The translations under genes and the position numbers were made by a program. From EX4572-165 sp002254885 (lineage in GTDB: Archaea; Thermoplasmatota; E2; DHVEG-1): a stretch of 19,145 nucleotides of DNA. This document shows, piece by piece, positions 8,397-15,204 of the stretch. The DNA lies in assembly GCA_029939595.1 (NCBI GenBank), contig JAOZSQ010000038.1, forward strand, positions 1 through 19,145. Direction: 5' to 3'. Numbering within the stretch: the stretch's first letter is position 1; each line of letters starts with the position of its first letter. The notes under the pieces are model-generated. The model worked only from the letters and a program-made list of their open reading frames with translations, made no database searches and was not told where the DNA came from.

Positions 8397-8430
8397 TTTA
8401 TAAATAATGAATGAAATCAACACTGTTGAT
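8397..8430 (+). promoter_or_regulatory. TATA box and 15-base palindromic operator of the ArsR-type gene
   Basis: TTTATAAAT (8397-8405) is a good archaeal TATA box. About 26 bases on, transcription would start near 8427, right at ATG 8429. The perfect palindrome ATCAACA-C-TGTTGAT (8416-8430) covers this start region, where a bound repressor would block initiation. The same half-site recurs upstream. This suggests autoregulation. Confidence 0.55.
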
Positions 8431-8938
8431 GTTAGGAATTACTCTTGGGAAAGAAACCTTAAAAGCCTTATCCTCAGATATCCGCATTGATATCCTTCGC
8501 ACATTAGAATCTCGGAAAATGACTGTATCTGAACTGAGTCGATCAATGAATATGAACAAGACAACAATCTATACACATCTCATAATTTTAAAAGAAGCTG
8601 AGTTAATAAAACGTCGGGAGCGACATGGACATAAATGGGTATATTACCGTTTGAGTTTTTCTGGTATGTCTATCCTACATCCTGAACAGACCAATTTTTT
8701 AGTATCCTTGACTTTCATAGTGCTCTCTTTATTAACTATGTTATATTTCATAGCCCCATTGGCTCAATTTAATGTTTTGGTTCAAGATTCTCCACCCATC
8801 CAACCAAAGAATACTACATCACCAGACATGATAGTTATTTTTATAATACTCAGTATTATTATGTCTATTATTTGTTTAATCTTATTACTTATACGTCAGA
8901 GAAAAATAAAAAAGTTACAGAAACATATACAAAAATGA
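8429..8938 (+). CDS. ArsR-type winged-helix regulator with two C-terminal transmembrane helices
   Basis: A 169-residue protein from ATG 8429. A winged helix-turn-helix (KALSSDIRIDILRTLESRKM, TVSELSRSMNMNKTTIYTHL, then the wing RRERHGHKWVYYRLS) is followed by a membrane helix (LVSLTFIVLSLLTMLYFIA), a polar loop of about 25 residues and a second helix (IVIFIILSIIMSIICLILLL) with a basic tail. It is probably a membrane-tethered repressor whose loop or helices sense an envelope signal. An ATG six codons earlier (8411) is also open. However, it lies only six bases after the TATA box and lacks a Shine-Dalgarno site, so a leaderless start at 8429 is preferred. The target may be the divergent DUF2330-like gene and itself. 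Confidence 0.8.
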   Translation: MLGITLGKETLKALSSDIRIDILRTLESRKMTVSELSRSMNMNKTTIYTHLIILKEAELIKRRERHGHKWVYYRLSFSGMSILHPEQTNFLVSLTFIVLSLLTMLYFIAPLAQFNVLVQDSPPIQPKNTTSPDMIVIFIILSIIMSIICLILLLIRQRKIKKLQKHIQK

Positions 8939-9097
8939 TGAATTATAGTAATATTTCATATAAATGAACCAATTTTCTTTAACTTTTATTTTTCCAATAT
9001 TGATTCTATTCAATCTTTCTAGATAAATAATAATCAAATTTTTTCATCACTTCTCGTTTATTATTTTAATATGTTCAATGTAAAAGTTAGAAAAAAT

Positions 9098-9134
9098 ATT
9101 AAATAGAGTACTGGTATCTTATAGTAGTGGAGTG
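9098..9134 (+). promoter_or_regulatory. Promoter and ribosome-binding site of the radical SAM gene
   Basis: ATTAAATA (9098-9105) is a TATA-like box predicting a start near 9128. GGAG (9129-9132) then serves as a Shine-Dalgarno element six bases before ATG 9139. The rest of the 200-base gap before it is AT-rich and shows no gene. Confidence 0.5.
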
Positions 9135-9138
9135 TTAT

Positions 9139-10458
9139 ATGAAGATCTTACTAGTATTCCCAAGAATTGAACATGGCGTGACAACAGTTAAGGATAAAAA
9201 ACGATGGGCAGCTATTTTACTTGGTTACCCTGCAATTACTCTTCCGCATCTAGCTGCTGTTACCCCAAAAGAGCATGATGTGGAGATTATCAATGAGAAT
9301 TATGATGATCTTGATTTCAATGCTGATGTTGACCTTGTGGGAATCACATGTCTTACTATGACTGCTCCTCGCGTTTATGAAATTGCTGATGAGTTTAGAA
9401 AACGAGGTAAAACTGTTGTTCTAGGTGGTTTTCATCCGTCTGCAATGCCTGATGAAGCTATTGCACATGCTGATTCAGTAGTTATTGGTGAAGGAGACAT
9501 TAGTTGGGGAAATGCTATTAGAGATTTTGAAAAAGGACAGCTAAAAAAGTTTTATCATCCGGAAGAACAGGTTGATTTATCTACTATTCCACCCATTAGA
9601 AGAGATTTAATTAAACATATGCCTCTTGCAGGCGGGGTTCAATCAACAAGAGGTTGTCCTCATAGATGTGAGTTCTGTGCTATTACAAGTTTTTATGAAC
9701 ATGGCATGAGACAGAGACCTGTTGAAAAGGTTGTCGATGAAATTGAACAGATGCCCAATAAAATATTCATTCTTCATGATCCTCATCTAACTGCATACCC
9801 ACAGTATGCAAGAGATCTTTTCAAAGAGCTTATTAAAAGAAATATCAATAAAGGATGGATTGCCAATGGAACATCAAATGTTTTAGGGAAAGTTGATGAT
9901 GAGTTTCTTAGGCTTGCAAGAAAATCTGGTTGTGTCGAGTGGTTTGTTGGTTTTGAATCAGTGAATCAAGCAGCTTTAAATCACATTCAGAAAACACATA
10001 ACACAGTTAAAAATTTTAAAAAGATGATTAAAAGAATTCATGATTATGGAATGACAATTCAAGGTGGAATTATTTTTGGATTTGATGAAGATACACTTGA
10101 TACATTTGAATATACATTAGATCAAATTAAAATTATGGATATGGATGTACTTGAAATTAATATTTTAACACCCTATCCAGGTACTCCTCTTTTTGAACGT
10201 TTTGAAAGAGAGGGACGTATTTTTACTAAGGACTGGTCTAAATATAATCAGATTGATGTGGTGTTCAATCCAAAGAATATGACTCCTGAGGAATTAAAAG
10301 AAGGAGCAGGATACGTTGCAAAAGAATTTTATTCTATACCAAATATTATTATTCGGAATTTAAAGATTTTATCAACCATTAAATCCCCATCATTTATTTT
10401 ACCAGCAGGAACAAATATTTCATTTAGAAAATATTATAAAAATGATTTACCTATGTAA
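9139..10458 (+). CDS. B12-binding-domain radical SAM enzyme (class B type)
   Basis: A 439-residue protein. The N-terminal Rossmann-like cobalamin-binding domain (about 1-150) has VDLVGITCLTMTAPRVYEIA and VVLGGFHPSAMPDEA, and no DxHxxG motif. The radical SAM core carries C173-x3-C177-x2-C180 (TRGCPHRCEFC). NILTPYPGTPLFERFEREGR near the C terminus is typical of this group. These enzymes methylate or couple unactivated carbons. Relatives include HpnP-type hopanoid methylases and the archaeal tetraether ring-forming and calditol-forming enzymes, so a lipid substrate is possible but not shown. ATG 9139 is chosen over the GTG at 9127, which forms part of the ribosome-binding site GTGGAGTG. The sulfotransferase gene follows after 74 bases. 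Confidence 0.85.
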   Translation: MKILLVFPRIEHGVTTVKDKKRWAAILLGYPAITLPHLAAVTPKEHDVEIINENYDDLDFNADVDLVGITCLTMTAPRVYEIADEFRKRGKTVVLGGFHPSAMPDEAIAHADSVVIGEGDISWGNAIRDFEKGQLKKFYHPEEQVDLSTIPPIRRDLIKHMPLAGGVQSTRGCPHRCEFCAITSFYEHGMRQRPVEKVVDEIEQMPNKIFILHDPHLTAYPQYARDLFKELIKRNINKGWIANGTSNVLGKVDDEFLRLARKSGCVEWFVGFESVNQAALNHIQKTHNTVKNFKKMIKRIHDYGMTIQGGIIFGFDEDTLDTFEYTLDQIKIMDMDVLEINILTPYPGTPLFERFEREGRIFTKDWSKYNQIDVVFNPKNMTPEELKEGAGYVAKEFYSIPNIIIRNLKILSTIKSPSFILPAGTNISFRKYYKNDLPM

Positions 10459-10499
10459 TCTATGGCAAATTAAATATGTTTTTCTTGATATCATAAGCA

Positions 10500-10507
10500 T
10501 TATATAT
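10500..10507 (+). promoter_or_regulatory. TATA box of the sulfotransferase gene
   Basis: TTATATAT lies about 30 bases before ATG 10533, which predicts a nearly leaderless transcript. No strong Shine-Dalgarno site is present, in keeping with that reading. Confidence 0.45.
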
Positions 10508-10532
10508 GTAGTATTTATTTATTGGAATTCCT

Positions 10533-11138
10533 ATGAATAATACTCCCGCATGGATTGTTAATTTGTATTTTTTTGCCTATAAATATTATCAGAAGTTTCA
10601 TCATTTTTTAATTCCAGTTTTCAGAAAGAAAAGTAATAATAAGGTTTTTTGTGTTGGATTCTGGAAAACCGGGACTACATCCATCTATAAAGCATTCAAT
10701 ATTCTTGGATATCGTGCAGGTAGATTAATACATGAAGGTAAAGAACCAAAAAAAGGATGGATACATTATATAAAAAAATGTAACTATGATGCATTTACCG
10801 ATGATCCTATGTCTTTTATCTATAAAGATCTAGATAAAACATTTCCAGATAGTAAATTCATATTAACAGAGAGAAACACTCAATCATTTGTAAAAAGTTA
10901 TATTAATTATTTTAAGGGAACTGAATTTGAAAAAACTGCCGATGAAATTGATGAAGTAATTGAGAAATATGAGTCTTATTATAAAGAGGTAAAGGACTAT
11001 TTTAAAGATCGAGCAGATCAACTTCTTGTCATCGATGTTATTGGTGGCGAAGGCTGGGAGAAACTCTGCCCATTTCTAAATAAACCTACTCCAAAAAAGC
11101 CATTTCCTCATAAAAACAAAGGTCGATATAAGAAATAA
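10533..11138 (+). CDS. Small PAPS-dependent sulfotransferase-family protein
   Basis: A 201-residue protein. The P-loop-like 5'-phosphosulfate-binding motif is VGFWKTGTTSIYKAF (about 41-55). The 3'-phosphate-binding segment is KFILTERNTQSFVKSY (about 108-123, with Arg114). The C-terminal block GWEKLCPFLNKP followed by PFPHKN is shared with small single-domain sulfotransferases. The expected reaction moves sulfate from PAPS to a hydroxyl of a lipid, sugar or other small molecule. There is no signal peptide; the aromatic N terminus (VNLYFFAYKYYQKFHHFLIP) may touch the membrane. It lies downstream of the radical SAM gene, which hints at a shared product. Some members of this family are annotated only by the fold, so activity is likely but not certain. 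Confidence 0.8.
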   Translation: MNNTPAWIVNLYFFAYKYYQKFHHFLIPVFRKKSNNKVFCVGFWKTGTTSIYKAFNILGYRAGRLIHEGKEPKKGWIHYIKKCNYDAFTDDPMSFIYKDLDKTFPDSKFILTERNTQSFVKSYINYFKGTEFEKTADEIDEVIEKYESYYKEVKDYFKDRADQLLVIDVIGGEGWEKLCPFLNKPTPKKPFPHKNKGRYKK

Positions 11139-11243
11139 ACTAGAGATTAAAGATAAAACTATTGATGATAAACGTTTGAAATAGAATTAATAACCCACCT
11201 CAATTGATATTTTTATGCCCTCATTATTGCCATAATAAAAAGA

Positions 11244-11300
11244 AAGATATGATTTGTAGATATTTAATTTTAAGATATCTGCAAATCATCTTTTAATTTT
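11244..11300. terminator. Bidirectional hairpin terminator between convergent genes
   Basis: GATTTGTAGATAT (11251-11263) pairs with ATATCTGCAAATC (11275-11287) through thirteen pairs including one G-U, around an 11-base loop. Flanking AAAGAT and ATCTTT extend it past a two-base bulge. T-rich sequence follows on the plus strand (ATCTTTTAATTTTT), and A-rich sequence precedes it for the minus strand. It lies between the convergent sulfotransferase and CARDB-like genes. The 110 bases before it show no gene. Confidence 0.65.
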
Positions 11301-11801
11301 TCACCAAATATTAATTCTCCACGTATCACTATCAACATACATTCCACGAGAATATGCTGTATATTTCAGATAATATACACCCCTATCCACCGTTGCTTCA
11401 AACCCTCCACTATCATAAAGCCCTGGGCCATTTGGTGATAGATCAGATCCCCCGGGATTTCCACTATTTTCAGGGTATGAAATTGATACACAAATTTCCT
11501 GACCATCTGATCCTACAATACCTATCTCAATACTAAATTCACCAGTTACATCTGGTGCAACATCAGGCCCATGGTTTATTATCGTTGCTTCCCAATTTAT
11601 CCAAGAACATTGTTGAAAATTATGATCACCATTTGTTTCCCAGATATTTACCTCTAAGTCAAAATCATAACATGGGTCCGGATCTCCTGCATCATTTGGA
11701 TCTCCCGGATCACTATATTCTCCAAATACTGTTGATGGTGCTACCGATAGACCAATAATGGTCATTGCTATTACGCATATTAATAAAAATTTTTTCTTCA
11801 T
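11301..11801 (-). CDS. Secreted CARDB-like beta-sandwich protein
   Basis: A 166-residue exported protein of unknown function. A signal peptide (MKKKFLLICVIAMTIIGLSV, cleavage probably after VFG at about 27) is followed by a Pro/Asp/Gly-rich linker (SDPGDPNDAGDPDPC, about 30-44). A single beta-sandwich follows with a WEATIINHGPDVAPDVTG pattern (about 70-87), reminiscent of CARDB/DUF11-type domains that pack on archaeal cell surfaces. Mature cysteines at about 44, 65 and 104 could form a disulfide. ATG 11801 is chosen over the in-frame TTG at 11831 because GGAGATGA sits just upstream on the minus strand. It is divergent from another secreted CARDB-like gene and convergent with the sulfotransferase. 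No anchor is visible, so it is probably released or held by partners. Confidence 0.65.
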   Translation of the reverse strand: MKKKFLLICVIAMTIIGLSVAPSTVFGEYSDPGDPNDAGDPDPCYDFDLEVNIWETNGDHNFQQCSWINWEATIINHGPDVAPDVTGEFSIEIGIVGSDGQEICVSISYPENSGNPGGSDLSPNGPGLYDSGGFEATVDRGVYYLKYTAYSRGMYVDSDTWRINIW

Positions 11802-11878
11802 TTTTAAATCATCTCCTTTTATGTTTTTCAATTTTTTTTTTTTTGTTTTGTTTTCTATTTTCTTTCATTTTTTTAAAA

Positions 11879-11894
11879 AACAATTTTAATTGTT
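11879..11894. repeat. Dyad in the CARDB intergenic region
   Basis: AACAATT-TT-AATTGTT is a perfect seven-base inverted repeat in the leader of the minus-strand CARDB-like gene, beside a run of thirteen T (11832-11844). It may be an operator or a chance AT dyad. Confidence 0.25.
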
Positions 11895-11967
11895 ACTTTG
11901 CCTCTATTTTTTACACCCTCCTTTTGTAATATCACTCCCTTTATATTCTTAAAGAGTCAAAATGTGG

Positions 11968-11985
11968 GTATATATATATATATAC
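11968..11985. repeat. (TA)8 tract between divergent CARDB genes
   Basis: G(TA)8C is self-complementary and sits between the two divergent secreted-protein genes. It could act as a TATA element in both directions or as an easily melted region. Its distance from the two start codons (about 80 and 170 bases) would mean long leaders, so a promoter role is uncertain. Confidence 0.35.
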
Positions 11986-12058
11986 TTTTTTGATTATGTT
12001 TATATATCATATATTTAATTCTAATCAATAAAATATAATATAGGGTTGAAATGAAAAC

Positions 12059-12670
12059 ATGAGGGAAAAAATAATTTCAATAATACTCATAATTATTTTT
12101 CTTGGAGTAAGCTTCCCAGTAGTTGAAAGTTATCAATCCAACAATCAAAATCCCATAGATGATATAGTATCATCTGCAACGGGTTTACCTGATCTTGTTT
12201 GTTCTTTGGATCTAGTTAAAATTGGTGAATGGTATTATGTTAATTATTCAGTGACAAATATAGGTGATAAAACAGCCAAGGGTGTAACAATGAATGTTAC
12301 GGTTTATCCATTTGGTTGTTACTTTCTTGATATCGAGGGTTTCTTGTTAAAAAATTTACCCTTTGATATAGCATGGCCAATACTTGAATTCATTGTTTTA
12401 AAATTACATATTTGGCCTGGCTGGTTAATGGGTTCAAATCGTTTAGTTCTTAAACCACTCTTCCCAGGAGAAACAGTATCAAAAATATCGGCATTTCCTG
12501 TTGATCTAGGAATTGATGAATTTTATAATGCAAAATTATGTATTATCGTTGAGGGCATTGTAGATCGTGAAAATACTGTAATAGAATCTAATGAATCTAA
12601 CAATAAAGAGATATTACGATGGTGGCTTCCTTTAAATACCGCTCCATCAAAAATATTACGCAATATTTAA
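12059..12670 (+). CDS. Secreted CARDB-domain protein
   Basis: A 203-residue protein. An N-terminal signal sequence (MREKIISIILIIIFLGVSFPVVES) precedes one CARDB-type domain (about 44-186). The domain begins LPDLVCSLDLVKIGEWYYVNYSVTNIG and ends in the classic TVIESNESNN turn. A hydrophobic stretch of about 35 residues (about 90-125, FLLKNLPFDIAWPILEFIVLKLHIWP) interrupts the domain and may associate with the membrane. Such domains usually serve as surface adhesion or scaffold modules; no catalytic motif is seen. ATG 12059 is the only sensible start for the signal peptide. It is divergent from the other CARDB-like gene and ends four bases from the convergent flavoprotein gene. Confidence 0.72.
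   Translation: MREKIISIILIIIFLGVSFPVVESYQSNNQNPIDDIVSSATGLPDLVCSLDLVKIGEWYYVNYSVTNIGDKTAKGVTMNVTVYPFGCYFLDIEGFLLKNLPFDIAWPILEFIVLKLHIWPGWLMGSNRLVLKPLFPGETVSKISAFPVDLGIDEFYNAKLCIIVEGIVDRENTVIESNESNNKEILRWWLPLNTAPSKILRNI
12651..12668. terminator. Possible small hairpin at the convergent gene ends
   Basis: AAATATT-ACGC-AATATTT makes a perfect seven-pair stem overlapping the last codons of the CARDB gene, just before the convergent flavoprotein gene end. The stem is all A-T, so it is a weak terminator at best. Confidence 0.35.
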
Positions 12671-12674
12671 AAAT

Positions 12675-13688
12675 TTAGTTAAATGAATACCACCAATCTA
12701 GATATCGTTTCCAATAGAAAAACACTGCTTTTTCACTTATTTTACTGAAAGTGTTATTAATTCTTAACATCGATTTACCTGCAATATCCCATTTTAAAAA
12801 TTTATCATTGATAATCTTTGGATACTCACTGATGTTATTATGTGCAATGCACCTAGCTGCTATCTCACCGCTTAACAATGCTCGATATATCCCTTCACCC
12901 GTTAATGGAAATGTTCCAACTCCTGAATCGCCAACAAATACAATATTTTTATAGATCAAGGGTTTTTGAATACCTGCAGGGATCAACCCGCCAGTCTCAT
13001 AGTTTATTGTTCCAGAAATATGATATATTTCCTTAAATTGTTCAAGTTGTTTTTTTAGGTTCTTATGTGTTCTTATCACCATCCCCATCCCTAAATTTAC
13101 TTCCTTTTTTTTAGGATTACGTGGGAAAATCCAGTAATAACCTGAATCCGCAGTTAAATAAATCTGCATAGTATCATGAAAAAAATGACTACAATTCTCA
13201 ATGCTTTGCTGATAGGTTATACCAACGATTCCTTTTTTTAATCCTAACTCCCTACGTACCACACTAGGACAACCTGACGCATCAACGATATAATCAGAAG
13301 ATAATTCCTTTATACTTTCAATTTTATCATTTGTTTTAATGATAACACCAAGATCATCTGCCTGTTTGGCTAACTGAGTAATAAAGGCTTGACGGTTTAA
13401 TACAAACGCAGTGTTTGGTTTTCTATTTAATGTATATGTTTTATTATCAACAATGGTCTCAACCTTGTTAATTGGGCTATATATACTCCCTCCAATTGGT
13501 TTCCAATGTTTCCATTCCTCTTCAAGTGAATATCCTTCCCCGCATCTTCTACCATCAGAGTTAAAACCAATTTTTTTGTGTTTTTCATGGACGATTACTT
13601 CAATTTTTTTGTTTTCTTGTTTTAATATTATTGCCGAACTTAAACCCGAAAGGCTACCACCAATGATATCTACTTTAATGATAATCAC
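12675..13688 (-). CDS. Geranylgeranyl-reductase-family FAD-dependent oxidoreductase
   Basis: A 337-residue flavoprotein. The N-terminal FAD-binding fold reads VDIIGGSLSGLSSAIILK (about 6-23), where GGSLSG replaces the usual GxGxxG. GRRCGEGY (47-53) carries the cysteine typical of the family, VDASGCPSVVRRELG is the second FAD-contact block, and the substrate-side motif YYWIFPR...GMG spans 184-202. The FAD diphosphate-binding block GDSGVGTFPLTGEGIYRALLSG lies at about 253-274. Family members saturate double bonds of geranylgeranyl chains in archaeal lipids or quinone tails. It is shorter than most full-length reductases (nearly 400 residues), so it may act on another isoprenoid. The start is GTG at 13686-13688. 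It lies 55 bases after the MATE gene on the same strand. Confidence 0.82.
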   Translation of the reverse strand: MIIIKVDIIGGSLSGLSSAIILKQENKKIEVIVHEKHKKIGFNSDGRRCGEGYSLEEEWKHWKPIGGSIYSPINKVETIVDNKTYTLNRKPNTAFVLNRQAFITQLAKQADDLGVIIKTNDKIESIKELSSDYIVDASGCPSVVRRELGLKKGIVGITYQQSIENCSHFFHDTMQIYLTADSGYYWIFPRNPKKKEVNLGMGMVIRTHKNLKKQLEQFKEIYHISGTINYETGGLIPAGIQKPLIYKNIVFVGDSGVGTFPLTGEGIYRALLSGEIAARCIAHNNISEYPKIINDKFLKWDIAGKSMLRINNTFSKISEKAVFFYWKRYLDWWYSFN

Positions 13689-13743
13689 CCGTCAATTTTT
13701 ATTATGTTTACCAATAGATATATACTATATTGAGTATAAATTT

Positions 13744-15108
13744 TTATTTAAACAATGAATGAATCGTTATTTTTGCCCATGAAACCGAGATTATTACAGA
13801 TATACATGCCCCTATAACTATTCCAATCCAGACACCTATCAAACCTAGATTAAAGATTATTGCAAGTATATATGAAAATATGGTTTGAAGGATAATTACC
13901 CGAATAATTGTATTAATTAGTGAAATTGTACCATATCCCATTCCTCTAAAAACTGAGGCTGCTGCAACTGATGCAGGAACTACTGGATAATAAAAAGCAG
14001 TGATCCTTAAGAAAATTACCAGATCAGAAAATATAACACTTGATCCAGTTGAATATGAAAAAAGTAGAGCAATTTGTTCTGCAAAGATAAAAATCAATAT
14101 TCCAATAATTATCTCAATTATTAACCCAAATTTTATCGAATAATAAAAACCGGTTTTAAGCTTCTCCCGATCCATTGCACCAAATGCTGCACCAGTTACT
14201 GATTCAATTGCAGGAGCAACTCCAAGCATGGGAATCACACCCACCATCATTATTCTCCAACCACTTGTTAATACCGCAATACCTGTATCACCTTGTGATA
14301 TTCTTACAATGATATTAAGGAAAAAAAGAGAAATTGATATTGAAACCTGTGTCATTGCGGATGGAATGCCAACTTTAAGTATATCTTTTAAAAAAATCTT
14401 TTTTATTTTGAATTTCTTAAATGTTACTTTAAGAAATGAGGTCTTTTGAATAAATATCATATATATAAAAATAATAGCCGATATGAACAATGATAATAGT
14501 GTTGCCCAAGCAGCACCCGCAACACCCATATCAAACGTATAAATAAAAATAGGATCTAATATTATGTTTGCAAAAGAACCAACAATTAGACCATATACTG
14601 CTTTTTTTACAGCGCCTTCTCCTCGTATTATTGCATTTGCAACACAGGGAAATATTATGATTATTGCACCTGAAAAAAGGATTTGTGCATATGTTGTGGC
14701 ATATAATCCTACTGTTTTTGATTGACTTAAACCATAAAAAACAGTTTCAACTATTGGTATACTTATCACTGTTACAATTAAACCAATTATTATTCCTAAA
14801 AAAATTGTATGTATTGCGATTTGTTCTGCATCTTTCTTTTTTCTAGCCCCAAGCTTTCTTGCAATGGCAGTACTTCCACCCATCCCGAGACCATTACCAA
14901 TTGCCATGATAGCGAGAAAAAAAGGAAAGAACAATCCGACTGCTGCAAGTTGATCTGATCCAAGTCCTGCAACCCAAATTCCATCTGCAAGTTGATATGC
15001 CGATAGTATTGTCATCCCTAGAATCATAGGTATTGATAATTTTACAATTGCTTTTTTAGGGTCGCCAAGAAGGTCTTTGACTCCTTCGGTCATTTCGAGA
15101 AATTCCAT
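13744..15108 (-). CDS. MATE-family multidrug/organic compound exporter
   Basis: A 454-residue integral membrane protein with about twelve predicted helices in two similar halves, each six helices. The first half opens LSIPMILGMTILSAYQLADGIWVAGLG and contains AIGNGLGMGGSTAIARKLGARK, both typical of MATE transporters. The second half opens at about residue 245 with LKVGIPSAMTQVSISISLFFLNIIV. MATE proteins exchange protons or sodium for organic substrates and belong to the same superfamily as lipid-linked flippases. Start ATG 15108 gives a short cytoplasmic N terminus; Met6 is an alternative. The flavoprotein gene lies downstream on the same strand, and the CrtC-like gene is divergent. The substrate could be a product of this neighbourhood, but that is inference. 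Confidence 0.9.
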   Translation of the reverse strand: MEFLEMTEGVKDLLGDPKKAIVKLSIPMILGMTILSAYQLADGIWVAGLGSDQLAAVGLFFPFFLAIMAIGNGLGMGGSTAIARKLGARKKKDAEQIAIHTIFLGIIIGLIVTVISIPIVETVFYGLSQSKTVGLYATTYAQILFSGAIIIIFPCVANAIIRGEGAVKKAVYGLIVGSFANIILDPIFIYTFDMGVAGAAWATLLSLFISAIIFIYMIFIQKTSFLKVTFKKFKIKKIFLKDILKVGIPSAMTQVSISISLFFLNIIVRISQGDTGIAVLTSGWRIMMVGVIPMLGVAPAIESVTGAAFGAMDREKLKTGFYYSIKFGLIIEIIIGILIFIFAEQIALLFSYSTGSSVIFSDLVIFLRITAFYYPVVPASVAAASVFRGMGYGTISLINTIIRVIILQTIFSYILAIIFNLGLIGVWIGIVIGACISVIISVSWAKITIHSLFK

Positions 15109-15170
15109 CAGATCACAATATCAATCCAAAATAAGATACTGTTTTAATAATATAGTGTAAAGAAAAGACC

Positions 15171-15179
15171 TTTATAATA
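15171..15179 (+). promoter_or_regulatory. TATA box of the first CrtC-like gene
   Basis: TTTATAATA is centred 30 bases before ATG 15205, so the transcript should be leaderless or nearly so. No Shine-Dalgarno site is present before this ATG. Confidence 0.55.
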
Positions 15180-15204
15180 TTGTGAAATTAACCTTTTTTG
15201 TTAT

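Noticed and set aside
8207..8407. 66-residue plus-strand open frame with a hydrophobic stretch
   Set aside because: It lies in the regulatory gap, has no Shine-Dalgarno site, overlaps the repeated ATCAACA sites and runs into the TATA box of the next gene. A tiny membrane protein cannot be excluded, but nothing supports it.
9025..9066. Inverted repeat AAATAATAA / TTATTATTT upstream of the radical SAM gene
   Set aside because: The arms are only A and T with a 24-base loop; such pairs arise often by chance in this base composition.
11354..11758. Plus-strand open frames opposite the minus-strand CARDB-like gene
   Set aside because: The minus-strand frame has a signal peptide, a strong Shine-Dalgarno site and a recognisable fold. 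The plus-strand frames are rich in His, Leu and Pro, typical of shadows.
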